Positions 1 to 9,559 of a DNA stretch of 64,000 nucleotides are shown here, in pieces. Numbering within the stretch: position 1 is the stretch's first letter; the number at the start of each line of letters is the position of its first letter. Both the position numbers and the translations under genes were made by a program. The notes under the pieces were generated by a model. That model was not told where the DNA came from and did not search any database. It was given only the letters and a program-made list of their open reading frames with translations. The DNA is from Adiantum capillus-veneris (Eukaryota > Streptophyta > Polypodiopsida > Polypodiales > Pteridaceae). The stretch covers positions 79,954,278 to 80,018,277 of the forward strand of contig CM043967.1 of NCBI GenBank assembly GCA_014529385.2, read 5' to 3'.

Positions 1-28
1 TTTAGTAATGGGAGTCTCTCACTCTCTC

Positions 29-41
29 TATATATAAATAT
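29..41 (+). promoter_or_regulatory. TATA-like box upstream of the CENH3-like locus
   Basis: The stretch TATATAAATA lies about 85-95 bp before the ATG at 125, with a GA-rich leader in between. Position and composition fit a plant core promoter. No transcript evidence is available, so this is inference. Confidence 0.35.
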
Positions 42-54
42 GCTAAGATATAGA

Positions 55-55
55 A

Positions 56-101
<46 letters not shown>
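55..101 (+). repeat. (GA)n microsatellite in the presumed 5' UTR
   Basis: An uninterrupted GA dinucleotide run lies between the TATA-like box and the ATG at 125. GA/CT runs are common in plant 5' leaders. It creates a long meaningless Ser-Leu reading frame on the - strand. Confidence 0.9.
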
Positions 102-103
<2 letters not shown>

Positions 104-124
104 CCTCTTTTTGTATACAGTGAA

Positions 125-951
125 ATGGCTAGAACAAAAGCCACTGCAAGGAAGGCAGGCAAGGGACCAGGATTAGCAGCTAAGGCAAGTAGCAGATCTG
201 CAACCCCAAAGAAAAGACCTGGAAAACCCAATAAAATTCTGAAAGGTCCAAGGGTGAAGAAGTTACAAACCTGCATGGGACTTTTCAGAGAAATCAGAAA
301 GGCACAGAAATGTGTAGATTTATGCATACCAAAGCTGCCCTTTCAGAGGATGGTGAGGTCCATATGTGAAGAAGCTACCTAGGGCACCAAAAGGTGGAAG
401 GTGGTGGCATTAATGGCTCTACAAGAAGCAGCAGAGGACTTCCTATTGGAGGACTTCAGTGACATCACCATTGTTGCAGCCCATGCCCACAGGGTTACTA
501 TAATGGACAAAGATAGTGAGACACTGAAAAGAATAAGGTGGAGGTATGACAAACTACTGGTCCCCAATGTCTGCATGGATAAGAAAATGAGGGAAATTTT
601 GTTATACCCCCCTGAGCTGGTGCCACAACTCACAGTTGTAGATGTCACACATGATGTGAATACAAGGGCAAGGGCAGAGACTATTGCTCGCCAAACAGAG
701 GACATGAGGGAAGCAGAGCTTAAGGAAAAAGCAAAAGTAGCAGTGGAGTCCCAGAGGCAAACAGAATGCAATGTGACCCTGTCCATAGAGGCAAGCAATC
801 AAGAAACTCTACTTTCAATGAAGGATGGTTTGCTTGCAGAGATACCAGTTGTAGATGGAGCCAGAAAGCTAGCTCTGGAAAAAGTGGACATTAATTTATT
901 GCAAAATCCAGATGCTGAGATTTTAGACACAATTATCTATGCTTTTCTTAA
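125..951 (+). CDS. CENH3/H3-like histone-fold module, first exon of a chimeric locus (in-frame TAG)
   Basis: The reading frame opens with MARTKATARK, like the H3/CENH3 tail, and continues through a basic tail into IPKLPFQRMVRSI (alpha-N/alpha-1) and then RW...ALMALQEAAED...AHRVTIMDKD (alpha-2 to alpha-3). The RW before alpha-2, the AAED after LQE and a slightly lengthened loop 1 resemble plant CENH3 more than canonical H3. One TAG at 380-382 falls inside loop 1; the frame is otherwise open on both sides. After the fold come about 140 residues rich in E/K/A, joining to the protease part. The exon probably ends at AA|GTAAGTG (donor at 952), in phase with a Ulp1 exon from 1036. It could be a damaged gene or a captured histone fragment. 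The histone-fold assignment is firm; function is unknown. Confidence 0.72.
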
Positions 952-1035
952 GTAAGTGTTCCTATCTTGCTAGCTTTGAGAACTCAGATAATAGGTTTGC
1001 TAACTCAGGTAAACTCTCTGCAACCTGATCAAAAG

Positions 1036-1790
1036 TCAACTCCCATTGCACACCCACACAGAGGTGTTTCTTCTTGATCCACAAATGTCAATGATTATTA
1101 GACAAAAGAACAGTCCATCTGGGACCTTTGAGAGTTGGTTTCTCCACTATGCTATGTTGGAAGTTACTGTCATCATCTTTCCATATGAGAACAACCATCA
1201 CTGGAGTCTCATATGCCTTGATGTTGACCAACCAGTAGTGTGGGTGTTCAATTCAATAAAAGGAACCCACCCTGAAATTAGGCTGTAAGTGTTTTGTATC
1301 AGAAAGTGTTTCTTATAGATATCCATGTAAATTTGAAGCCTCATGCTAACATCTTGACGCTGCTTTGTGCAGTTGTATAAAGAGGTTGTTGCTTGCCTAT
1401 GGCAAGCTATGTGGAAGGTATGAACTATACAAGGCCCCAATCAAAGATGTACCTGTCCCAAATCAAACCGATGGAAATTCTTGCGGTTGGAGATCTCTTC
1501 TCCATGCAGAATATGTCCTGCAAAGCTACTTTGCATTAAAACCTTTCATGACTAAGGTAACCATTTGGCAATGCATTCAGTCAGTTTTGGTTTAGTTTAT
1601 AAAAGAATTCTCACCATATGGTCTTTCAATTTTGCAGAGTGCTTTAAAAAACTACACATATGATTATTTGCAAAGATATTGGGTAAGTTTAATACAACAC
1701 CTGCTTACTATGTCTAGCCCCAGAGAGCTTGAAGATAGCGGCTTGGATGACTGCACTATTGATCTAACAATACATGACGTGCCATCATGA
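1036..1790 (+). CDS. Ulp1/SENP-like (C48) cysteine protease domain, three exons
   Basis: Predicted exons are 1036-1284, 1373-1556 and 1638-1790, with GT-AG borders and matching phases. The core has VFLLDP, then NHHWSLICLD with the catalytic His at 1199-1201, VWVFNSI with Asn at 1250-1252 where Ulp1 proteases normally have Asp, and PNQTDGNSCGW with the oxyanion Gln at 1464-1466 and nucleophile Cys at 1482-1484. C48 enzymes cleave SUMO or SUMO-like tags; transposon-borne relatives are also known in plants. The exon ends at TGA 1788-1790, but the same frame stays open beyond it. It follows the CENH3-like exon in phase, suggesting one original transcript. The His-to-Asn change may reduce activity or mimic a papain-type triad. 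Confidence 0.75.
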
Positions 1791-2300
1791 CAAACCCCTG
1801 CATCCGATACAGTGGAATCACAACGGGCCGAGGGCGTCATATCAGCAGAAGATGAAAGAGCCGAGGATGAGGAAAGGTCAAATGAGCATATGGAAGGTGC
1901 TAGTGTACAACCAAAGGAGACAATGAAAGAGCCAAGTCAGCCAGTGGAGGAGCCAAAAGAGCCTATGGATGAAACCCAAGATGAGGAAAGCAGGCCTATA
2001 GATGAGCAAAAGGATATGGATGAGGAAAGCAGGCCTAGGGATGAGCAAACTGATATGGATCAGGCAAGGATGTATGAGGCAAGCCGGTCAACCGAGGGAG
2101 AGCAAAAGACCTTGGAGGAAACCTTGAATGAGGCAGAAAGAGCCATGGGGGAGACCCCTGATGAAGATGTGAATGATGACTATGAAGATGTGAATGATGA
2201 AGCTAAAGTAGAGGAGAGCAACAACGACATCAACACTACAGAGACCCAGTATGGACCCTTGCTACGTGTAGATACGGTTGTTCCGGTAATGTCTATTCAA
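1791..2300 (+). CDS. Acidic repeat linker of the chimeric locus
   Basis: This continues the frame of the Ulp1 part after the TGA at 1788. It is extremely rich in Glu, Asp, Met and Arg, with imperfect repeats such as DEESRP(I/R)DEQ and KEPMDE, and looks intrinsically disordered. It probably splices into the FCP1-like part: donors at 2286 (GTAATG) or 2301 (GTATGG) both end on a codon boundary, and the acceptor TTTTACAG precedes 2358. There is no catalytic motif. It may tether the protease and phosphatase-like domains; that role is inference. Confidence 0.5.
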
Positions 2301-2357
2301 GTATGGAAAAATATGTTCAGCTTGTAACTACTTATATGTACTTGTCAGCTTTTACAG

Positions 2358-2921
2358 AGGTTGATTATCTTGGACGTCAATGGATTGCTGCTGATGCGCG
2401 TGCCTCTCGGTGACACAGAATCCTTTGAGGATTTGCAAACGTTTCGGATGGGAACTTGTCAAGTTGTGGTTTGTCTAGGAACCAAGGAATTTATTCAGTT
2501 TCTTCTTCCGTGCTTCAGAGTTGCCATATGGTCTTCAATGCAAAGGCAAAACTTGTCGCCACTAGTTACAATAGTTTGCAGTGTATGCGGCGCTCACACG
2601 TCAGATTTTGCCTTTTTGTATGATCAAAGAAAATGCGTTACCGTTGAGGGCCACTACCACCCTTAAAAACCACACTTACCTCTTTTGTACAAACCGTTTA
2701 GCCAAATCGGTGTACCCTTTGATGCAACTAATACACTACTGATTGATGATACTCCTGAAAAGGGAGAACTAAATCCGTCGGGAACAACTATCTCACCACC
2801 TTCTTTCGAGGGGCATTCCTTCGATTTTTACGTTGAAGACATTCTGACTCCATACTTACAGAAATTGTATCTCAGTCCATTGTTCATGGATGAGTTTGTA
2901 CTTTCTAATGAATTAAGATGA
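2358..2921 (+). CDS. FCP1/NIF-like HAD phosphatase domain (plant D-x-N-G-L-L type), C-terminal part of the chimeric locus
   Basis: The first strand reads LIILDVNGLLL. The nucleophile Asp is present, but the second acid of the usual DxD is Asn, as in the plant FCP1-homology subfamily with DLNGLL. FIQFLLPCFRVAIWSS fits motif II, and NTLLIDDTPEKGELNP matches the IDD-P motif that binds Mg. The C-terminus (ILTPYLQKL) matches the family. TAA at 2664-2666 interrupts the frame between motif II and the IDD motif, but coding resumes in the same frame. The canonical family removes phosphate from RNA polymerase II CTD or other phosphoproteins. The missing second acid and the stop make activity uncertain. 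A relative lies on - at the right end of the window. Confidence 0.68.
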
Positions 2922-2951
2922 CTCTTCTATCATGTCTTTGTCTTGTCTAAC

Positions 2952-2954
<3 letters not shown>

Positions 2955-2988
<34 letters not shown>
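2955..2988 (+). repeat. (GA)n microsatellite between convergent loci
   Basis: A pure GA run separates the end of the FCP1-like part at 2921 from the end of the opposing gene at 3112. Confidence 0.9.
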
Positions 2989-2992
<4 letters not shown>

Positions 2993-3111
2993 ACATGGTA
3001 AAGAAATGTATTTCAAGCACACTTTTTCACAGGACACAATTGACAAATGAGCTCAATAAACTTCATGTATTGAAAGTCATTTGTATACACTTGGGTTCAC
3101 AAGAATATCTG

Positions 3112-4532
3112 TTACATTGACACTACTTCAACCCGACCATCCAACTCTTTGCACAAAATATCTTTTTCCCTTCGCCTCATCACCTTATGGCCAGCTAGGA
3201 AAAAGGAAAAATCTGATAGGTCCCTGTCCATTGACTCTTCAATTATGTCATGCCGCAAATGATGAAGACTGCATAGCTCCCTTATTGTAACCACCAACAG
3301 TAGGCCATGCTCTTTATCAATCACTTCCACATCCACAGCAGGATTATCTTCCAAACCTGCAGAAACCTGGTCCATAGGAATGTACTTACCATTGAGCATT
3401 TGTGATCGCATATACCAAAACGAGAGTAACAGTGATTGGCTTGCAATCATGTACTTGACAACTAGAGTATCAAGCGCGACCTCGCACCGTAAACCAATCT
3501 CTTCCTTTACATACCATCCTCTGTCAAGAAGTTTGTCACAGGATGACTGTTGAAATGACTTGCACATGAACATAGTTTTCGTAACACGGATGTTGTAGCT
3601 ATGAAACAACTCTATGAAGAGTGCAACAGGACAAAAGTTTTCAATTCTAACCAGTTTGGTGGGAATAGAGCTACGTAGAGACCTCTGTATATCCTTGTAG
3701 AGCTTACTTCGCATTGCCTCCACCATTGTTTCCTCGGGAACTGGCCAGTCCACAGTGTTCCAATCGGTTGGTAGAGGCACTTTCACCAACATGCCATTCT
3801 TATTCCCTGAGCTGAGTTGGTAGAAGTGGTCATAAAAAAATATTCCCTCATCAGCCAGGCTTTTGCTGCTCCTCCCTGAATACTGTAGAGAACCAATGTG
3901 GGCATGAACAACATGGAAGAGGCCTATTATGCACTCCATAGGCTCCCATTGCTCATAAAAAGAGGGATAAACATCTGCAATATATATAAGAAGAGTTAAA
4001 CTAAGAGTATCAATAAGTAAAAATGACAAATCTAATGTAATTGAACTGTGAAGAATGGAGACATTTCTCATAAGAAGCGACAGAAACATTGAAAAATATA
4101 TAAGAAAAGTTATAATGAGAGTATCAGTAAGTTCACATGTCAAGAGTACTTACAATTGCAACGTGGTTGATGTATATCTGATACATTTCCACCTTTTTCT
4201 ATCACCTCTGGATGGGTAAACACATGATGAACAAGAACTTCCTTTACAGATCTTTTGCTCATTTCAACTTTGAAATCCAACACTCTGGCCTTCCATGCTG
4301 AGCGGTAAACGTTGATACCACTAGACCTCTTGGGTCTTCTTGGTTGCATGAGGACCCATGAACCTTTGTTTATCCTTTGTCCAACCCATTGGTTCTCTGC
4401 ACTTATTGAAGTTGATATTGTAATTGAGGATATGCTACTACTTGGCCTTCTAGGCAAAGTGCAGTTGTTGGTTGTTGGTGTGAGAGACAGTAAACACCTG
4501 GAGCTTCTTGGGCGAGAAGACGTGGAAGCCAT
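3112..4532 (-). CDS. Two-exon gene of unknown family, 413 aa
   Basis: Exon 1 is 4532-4154 and exon 2 is 3974-3112, joined by a 179-nt intron. The donor CAATT|GTAAGT and acceptor TTGCAG|ATGTT match in phase, giving 413 residues with no internal stop. The N-terminus is Ser/Thr/Arg-rich (MASTSSRPRSSRC) and looks disordered; a basic patch QPRRPKRSS follows. The exon 2 part looks globular: YEQWEPMECIIGLFHVVHAH, then DWPVPEETMVEAM, a Cys/Trp-containing middle and an Arg-rich end. I see no transmembrane helix and no motif I recognise. It is convergent with the CENH3/Ulp1/FCP1 locus, ending 190 bp from it, and is the least damaged coding unit in the window. It could be a plant gene or a transposon-carried gene. 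Confidence 0.65.
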
Positions 4533-4880
4533 AGCTCTCAGAGAAAAGCTTTAGTGGAGGGAGATTCACTTTGAAAGCATTCTAATGGAGGGAAAGTGTT
4601 TTAGAATTCCAATATATTGTGCGGGCTTAATGGTCACCCTCCAGTACGTGAATGACCATAAGAGAATATCAGAAGTGGGACCACATGCAAGCACCTAAAA
4701 GCTCGGTAAAAGGAAGGAAATTACGATGCTACAATCCTAGATTCGTGAAAGTTTTATGCTATTTTCCTATTTTTTGAGTCTTTCCACGTACTTTCCTACG
4801 TAACGTAGCCTTCGTGCTCATTGGACGCGTTGTATTTTTCACTCTCTTCATATGGCCCTCCAAATGACCTCTGAAATTTC
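4533..4880. other. Promoter-side spacer between the 413-aa gene and element A
   Basis: No coding signal is visible. It contains the upstream region of the - strand gene and the ragged left border of element A, where no LTR is seen. Confidence 0.4.
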
Positions 4881-5176
4881 CTAATCTGGTGGTAGTGACA
4901 CAAAGTTCCACAAGCCGACTTTTTTGAGCCATGACCTTTGCGGTGATCTTTTCAAGTAATTCTCTGCCTCCTTGGGAATCATCACCATATCCACTAAGTT
5001 TCTTTTGTCATCCACATATGAACCTTGATATATCTGAAAGGCCGCTGCTTGTTGCACATCTGCAGGTATCCATGTGGCTGCTGGCTTTAAATAATTGGGT
5101 AGAAGTGCATAGGGTGTTGCACCTTCCGTTGCCAGGTTCTTGCCTTTTCTTTTTCCCTGAGAAGCCTCCATAGATC
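4881..5176 (-). CDS. Element A 3' ORF, exon 2 remnant (N-terminal part)
   Basis: After a predicted acceptor (AG at 5178-5177) the frame reads MEASQGKRKGKN and runs to a stop at 4881. The segment around DVQQAAAFQIY and LKKVGLWNFV aligns, apparently without gaps, with the start of the element B 3' ORF (EQLEEHNTTVF and NRRLGLKYFY), with conserved hydrophobic positions but low identity. This marks it as the beginning of the same extra ORF, cut off after about 100 codons. Its role is unknown; in Athila-type elements this position holds an env-like ORF. A short host exon is the alternative. Confidence 0.5.
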
Positions 5177-5467
5177 CTATCATCACAATTATCAGTTAAT
5201 GCACAAACATAGTACTACTCTCCTAAATTGATTACCACTTAATCATGCATCTAGATGAGCCTTCTTAATCCCAAGATTAGTTAAGATAAAATGTTAGCAG
5301 ATAGACAAGTTCTTCCATTGTGCGACTTTGGCGGTTTTAAATTGATGTTGTTGGTGAAGGAGAACAAGTCCAAATGCCTTGAAACTTTGTGTGGTGTATT
5401 CTCTTATGGCATGTAAGGTCACTCCATAAGCCAAAGCTCAAAATCTGTCCCTTTGCTACTTTTTCTT

Positions 5468-5485
5468 AGTCTATCGCGATAGACT
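5468..5485. promoter_or_regulatory. A-type palindrome, copy 1
   Basis: A perfect 18-bp palindrome AGTCTATCGCGATAGACT, 299 bp from the next copy measured centre to centre. Confidence 0.8.
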
Positions 5486-5767
5486 GGCATTTTTTTTATC
5501 TGGGTCCTTTTTTGCAGTTGTGACTCCACCACTTGGTTTCCCATACCTTGCACATGGTCTGATCCCCTTTTCACCTCAAATGAATGTCAAGTGACCCCTT
5601 TTTGGATCAACTCCCAATTTTCCAGATTCCCTTCAGAGAGATGTTGGTCTATCTCCTTCATTTTGTGTTGTTTTGGGCTCAAACTTAGTGGGTGGTCATC
5701 TTGCATCATGTTGAAGACAGCTGCTAATTCAGATTTTTGATAAGATGGTCCAGTATCCCTCTGCTTG

Positions 5768-5783
5768 GTCTATCGTGATAGAC
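5768..5783. promoter_or_regulatory. A-type palindrome, copy 2
   Basis: GTCTATCGTGATAGAC: one central base differs from the consensus. Confidence 0.75.
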
Positions 5784-6054
5784 TAGGACTTAGTGCCAGT
5801 TTGTCATTTTCTGGCTTTGTGACCATTTGTCTGCCTTCTCCCAGTTGATGCAAGGTTTCTTGACCCCTTACATGTAAATTTTACCTGTCTGTCCTTGAGA
5901 ATTTCTGTTCTGACTCTGAGTTGTCTGCATGTCTTTCTCAGCTTGCTATATGAGTCCATCTTGGCACCAAATTTGGTGTACTGTCTTCATTTGCTTCCCC
6001 AAGTCTAGCTTATAAAAATTTGAAAAGTCTTTCCCCCCAAAAATTGTTGCAGCA

Positions 6055-6072
6055 AGTCTATCGCGATAGACT
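6055..6072. promoter_or_regulatory. A-type palindrome, copy 3
   Basis: A perfect copy of the 18-bp palindrome. TGGCCAAAATAG follows 17-18 bp from its centre; the same word follows a B-type palindrome at 43947-43958. Confidence 0.8.
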
Positions 6073-6192
6073 GAGCTTTTTGGCCAAAATAGATTTTTCT
6101 GGCACTTTGACTTGATATTGGTGGTTAACATTCCTTGTTAGCACCCCTCATGAAGCCAAAGTCAAAGTTTCCCTTATCTAAGTGCAAGTTCA

Positions 6193-6210
6193 AGTCTACC
6201 GCGATAGACT
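6193..6210. promoter_or_regulatory. A-type palindrome, copy 4
   Basis: AGTCTACCGCGATAGACT: one mismatch, 138 bp from copy 3. Confidence 0.75.
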
Positions 6211-7031
6211 GGGCACTTTGTCATTTTTACCAATTTTTTGATGTTAGTTGACATTCATGGTGTTAATAGGCCCTCCTAGACACACACATCAAGTTTTAAT
6301 CAATTTAGCAGAATGTACTCCCTGTTTGCAGCACTTAGCTGGTCCTGAAGTCGAAGTAGACCACTTAGGTGATAGTCGCGGTTCCTTTTGGTCTTTGTAT
6401 GATTCCGGGTGTCTTCTACTTCGTTTTGACCTTCAATCCAAGCAATCGGTTGTTGTTTTGGTGTTTGAAACACCAAGAACGACCATTTGGACGTCTTTCT
6501 GGCCTGTTGCCGGCATTTGCCCTAGTGGAAGAACTTGTTTTTCCTGAGTGGACACATTCCATCTCGTAGTTGACCTCCTTTGGATGTTCCTTGTTGAATT
6601 TGGTGTAATTTTGTCACTTGGTCAGCCCGTTAGAGTATCGTGACGCTTTGTGAGGTTTTTGTCCGATAGGGACTTTAGGCTCCGTTTTGACGAACTTTTT
6701 CATAATCTAACCCTTCAGTTGGTTTGTCGAGGTCATTGGCTTGCTGTCTATGAATTTTGGCTCATTTCCGATCACCTTGGTTTTGTCGCCCATTTGCAGG
6801 TCCTGCTAAATTAGGGTTTTCTGAGCGGATTCCTTCACGCTTATCGAGGTCATAGGCTCAATCCCTAAGCTATTAGCATTGTGCCTTTCACTTTTGGTCC
6901 CATTTGGTGGCCTCTAGGTCTCCATAACAACCATTCTACCGTATGTGTGCACAGGTTGTGATTGTGATGCCAGCTAGGTTTTGCGACTAACTGAAGTAAA
7001 CAACACTTAGAGTCAGTGTTGACGAGCATAC

Positions 7032-7140
7032 CTCTCATATGTGATGTCGATCTGGCGACCGTGTGCGATGGATGAGCTCCTGGAATTCTCAACTGCTGTA
7101 GGGAGCTCTCTCTCTCTCTCACTATGGAAAATGACTCAAA
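7032..7140 (-). other. Predicted leader and micro-exon for the element A 3' ORF
   Basis: A GAGAGA tract on the - strand (about 7117-7101) is followed by ATGAGAG at 7038-7032 and then the donor GTATGC. Seven coding bases before the donor give phase 1, which fits the acceptor at 5177. Element B has GAGAGAG and then ATGAGGG|GTAAGT at the equivalent place. No TATA box is clear upstream. Confidence 0.45.
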
Positions 7141-7481
7141 TGAGGGATTTCTAGCCTAGTCTCTCTACATGTAATCGAGACTCCGACACCAAATTTTCCC
7201 ATCTTTTATCTGTGGCCGTAACTTTTTGCGAGATGCGGTTTAGGCTCGCAAATTTCCTGATTTGGACTTCGGTTGCTCCAATTTTACCATTTTTGTAGAT
7301 TTCTCCTTTTGGAGGTTCCTTCATGACGGTGGTCATTTTGCTCTGTCACCTTTGCAGTCCTTATTTTTTCTGTGTCTTCTTTACCTTGCTCTGACAGGCG
7401 TCTCTTCTTTTGTGTTTCCATCTGGATTGCGGATTTTTTATATAATTTTTGCTAGAAAATGGCTAAAATAAAGCAAATAAA
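7141..7481. other. Noncoding spacer of element A
   Basis: No ORF, repeat or motif stands out between the predicted leader exon and the tandem duplication. Confidence 0.4.
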
Positions 7482-7960
7482 TCCCAAAATAACCCGAAAA
7501 TAGCAATTCTAACCTAGAAAAATACCAATGAGAAGCAAAACACTTTGTAGCTCACTTTTCTCTCGTCTATGTACAATCTCGCTCACTATCGTCAACCTTG
7601 GCCTTTTTTGTTGTTTTTAGACAGTTTTTGGCCAGATTTGACTCTCTTTATAGTCTATACACATCCCTAGGGGCTCATGAATGATGATTTGGTCCCCGAT
7701 TCTGATTAATTACGAGGGCATCCCAAAATAACCTGAAAATAGCAATTCTAACCTAGAAAAATACCAATGAGAAGCAAATCACTTTGTAGCTCACTTTTCT
7801 CTCATCTATGTACAATCTCGCTCACTATCGTCAACCTTGGCCTTTTTTTTTGATGTTTTTAGACAGTTTTTGGCCAGATTTGACTCTCTTTATAGTCTAT
7901 ACACATCCCTAGGGGCTCATGAATGATGATTTGGTCACCGATTCTGATTAATTACGAGGG
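7482..7960. repeat. Tandem duplication with a ~240-bp unit inside element A
   Basis: The unit starting TCCCAAAATAACC at 7482 repeats at 7721 with about 239-bp spacing and only a few differences, ending at ATTACGAGGGCA in both copies. It is a recent local duplication in the 3' noncoding part, where Tat-branch elements are known to generate tandem repeats. Confidence 0.9.
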
Positions 7961-8352
7961 CATATTCTTTTTCCAAAAATCACACAATAAAACGCAAAAA
8001 ATGGTTGAAAAATTGCTCGCAAACATTGCCCTCTAATATATGACATGATGAGTCTGCATTTGGAATGCCTCCCCCCCTCCTAGTCGGAGTCCTCCCGGAC
8101 GACAGGGTATCGTCAAGGGTATGTGTTGTGCATGGGTTTGAACTCGTGCTAATGCAGGCCTTGTAATATAGCCCTATATGCATGTACAGTCAATGCATGT
8201 AGAAAGAATGTATGCAGTGCAAGAGGAAGGTATAAGCGATTCTCTTATTGGCATTTGTCGTCGAGGTTTCTTGTGGTATCTTGAATTGGCTGGCAGATTT
8301 TCTTTGCAAGTAGTAGTTGTAACTCCGCCGCCCGTTGTTTGATTGCTTTCCA

Positions 8353-8983
8353 CTAGTTTTGAATTGGCGTATGTGGTTCCTTTGAAATCGCTATTGTCGT
8401 ATCTGGTGGAACATTCTCTCTTGCTGCCTTGATGATTTGTGTCTGATACATCCTTGTAGTTTTCGTTGTTGATTCTGTTTGTTTCCTCGTGCTGTTTGTA
8501 TGATGTTGCTTGACCTTGACGGTTGTAGATAGCTGCACGATTGTCATCTTTGTCCGCCCTTCTTTTGTTGTTGGCTCGTTTTGAATTGGCACTTTTGGCC
8601 TCCATACCAATATAGTCCGTTGCATATTTGACAGATTGACTATGTTTCTTTGAAGATTTGCTGGCTTTCGGTGTTGTGTCTGTTCTTCAAACTCCTTTTT
8701 ATAGGAATTAGGCTGTTGCGCCTTATCCACACTTTATATTGCCGCTTTTGATGTAATTGTGCCTCGGTCAGCTTTGTACGCCGTACCCAAACTTGCCTGG
8801 TTCCCTGCATGGTTGCTGATTTTTTATAAGACGTTGCTGGACATGTAAACTTTGTTTGTTGTTGGACAGATTTTTACGGTTGTATTGACTTTTGTTTCCT
8901 CCTTGATATGAATTGGTTATATGATAAGAAGGGTTCTGAAAAGTTTTCCTTTCTAAACAGTGCCTCATTCGTATCCAAATCAA
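8353..8983 (-). CDS. Q/N/T/K-rich tail of the element A polyprotein
   Basis: Two overlapping frames (8983-8768 and 8730-8353) follow the second protease domain. They are very rich in Gln, Asn, Thr and Lys and contain PGKFGYG, which matches SGKFGYR after the same domain in element B. The tail looks disordered and nucleic-acid binding. Frameshifts break it. Its role in the particle is unknown. Confidence 0.45.
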
Positions 8984-9436
8984 TGAATACCCTGTTAGCT
9001 TTCATCCATGACACTACTAAGATACACAGAGTTGTTGACCTACTTGGTGGCAGTACATGGAATTTTGTAGTGTACAGGTGTGCCTGCACTGTGATTGGTA
9101 TTATAATAGCCCACATCGTGGTCATCTCATCACCCGACGCTACTTTCAACCCGTCTCTGGAATCATCTTCATTGGTCCAAGTTTCTGAAAGAGCTCAAAG
9201 CTGATGACATTCATTTTTGCTCCAGTGTCAAGCAATGCATAGATTTCAACTTGTTTTGTGCCTGCATAAGCTTTTATGTAAGGACTACACCATGTATCTT
9301 CCAAGTCATTGATGATGCTATCGTCCTGAGCCCTAAGGTCTGTCATGGTCTTTTCTAATTCGTCGCTTTGTATATCCGCTTCGATTGTTTGGGATGTTGA
9401 AAGAGAATATTCGTCAGTCATCATAAGGGTGACCAT
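8874..9436 (-). CDS. Second aspartic-protease-like domain (PR2), downstream of integrase, element A
   Basis: The frame continues that of integrase through a Q/E/R-rich linker. It reads VEIYALLDTGAKMNVIS, where DTGA (9218-9229) is the retropepsin active-site motif, then FQKLGP. After a frameshift near 9150 it continues with FHVLPPS and SWMKANRVFIDLDT, which resembles the C-terminal half of retropepsin-like domains. Elements of this type already carry a protease between gag and RT (14102-14113), so this is a second one. Element B and family C have degraded versions in the same place. It may process the C-terminal end of the polyprotein or be an inactive structural copy. Confidence 0.7.
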
Positions 9437-9559
9437 GTTTATTGTCCTGAGAAACTGCTTTCGTTTAGCAATCCGTTCCTTTGCTTCTTGTTGTGCCTGG
9501 TTTTGAATTCGTTGTTGTTCCTATCTATATGTTTTTCCATAATGCAGTTGAAACAACAT

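Larger units (their letters stand above)
5177..7031 (-). other. Predicted intron of the element A 3' ORF, holding four palindromes
   Basis: On the - strand the donor is GTATGC at 7031 and the acceptor ...GATGATAG ends at 5177, giving 1,855 nt with no long open frame. It carries four copies of the A-type palindrome. Element B has an intron in the same place with the same phase and its own palindromes. Confidence 0.5.

Noticed and set aside
43-327. 94-codon - strand frame with poly Ser-Leu
   Set aside because: Shadow of the CENH3-like exon and the GA repeat.
350-382. Short intron removing the TAG of the CENH3-like frame
   Set aside because: A GT-AG pair exists, but the intron would be 33 nt or less and would delete part of loop 1 of the histone fold.
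7141-8000. Left (3') LTR of element A
   Set aside because: No similarity to the right LTR at 19671-20611; the region fits the 3' noncoding spacer.
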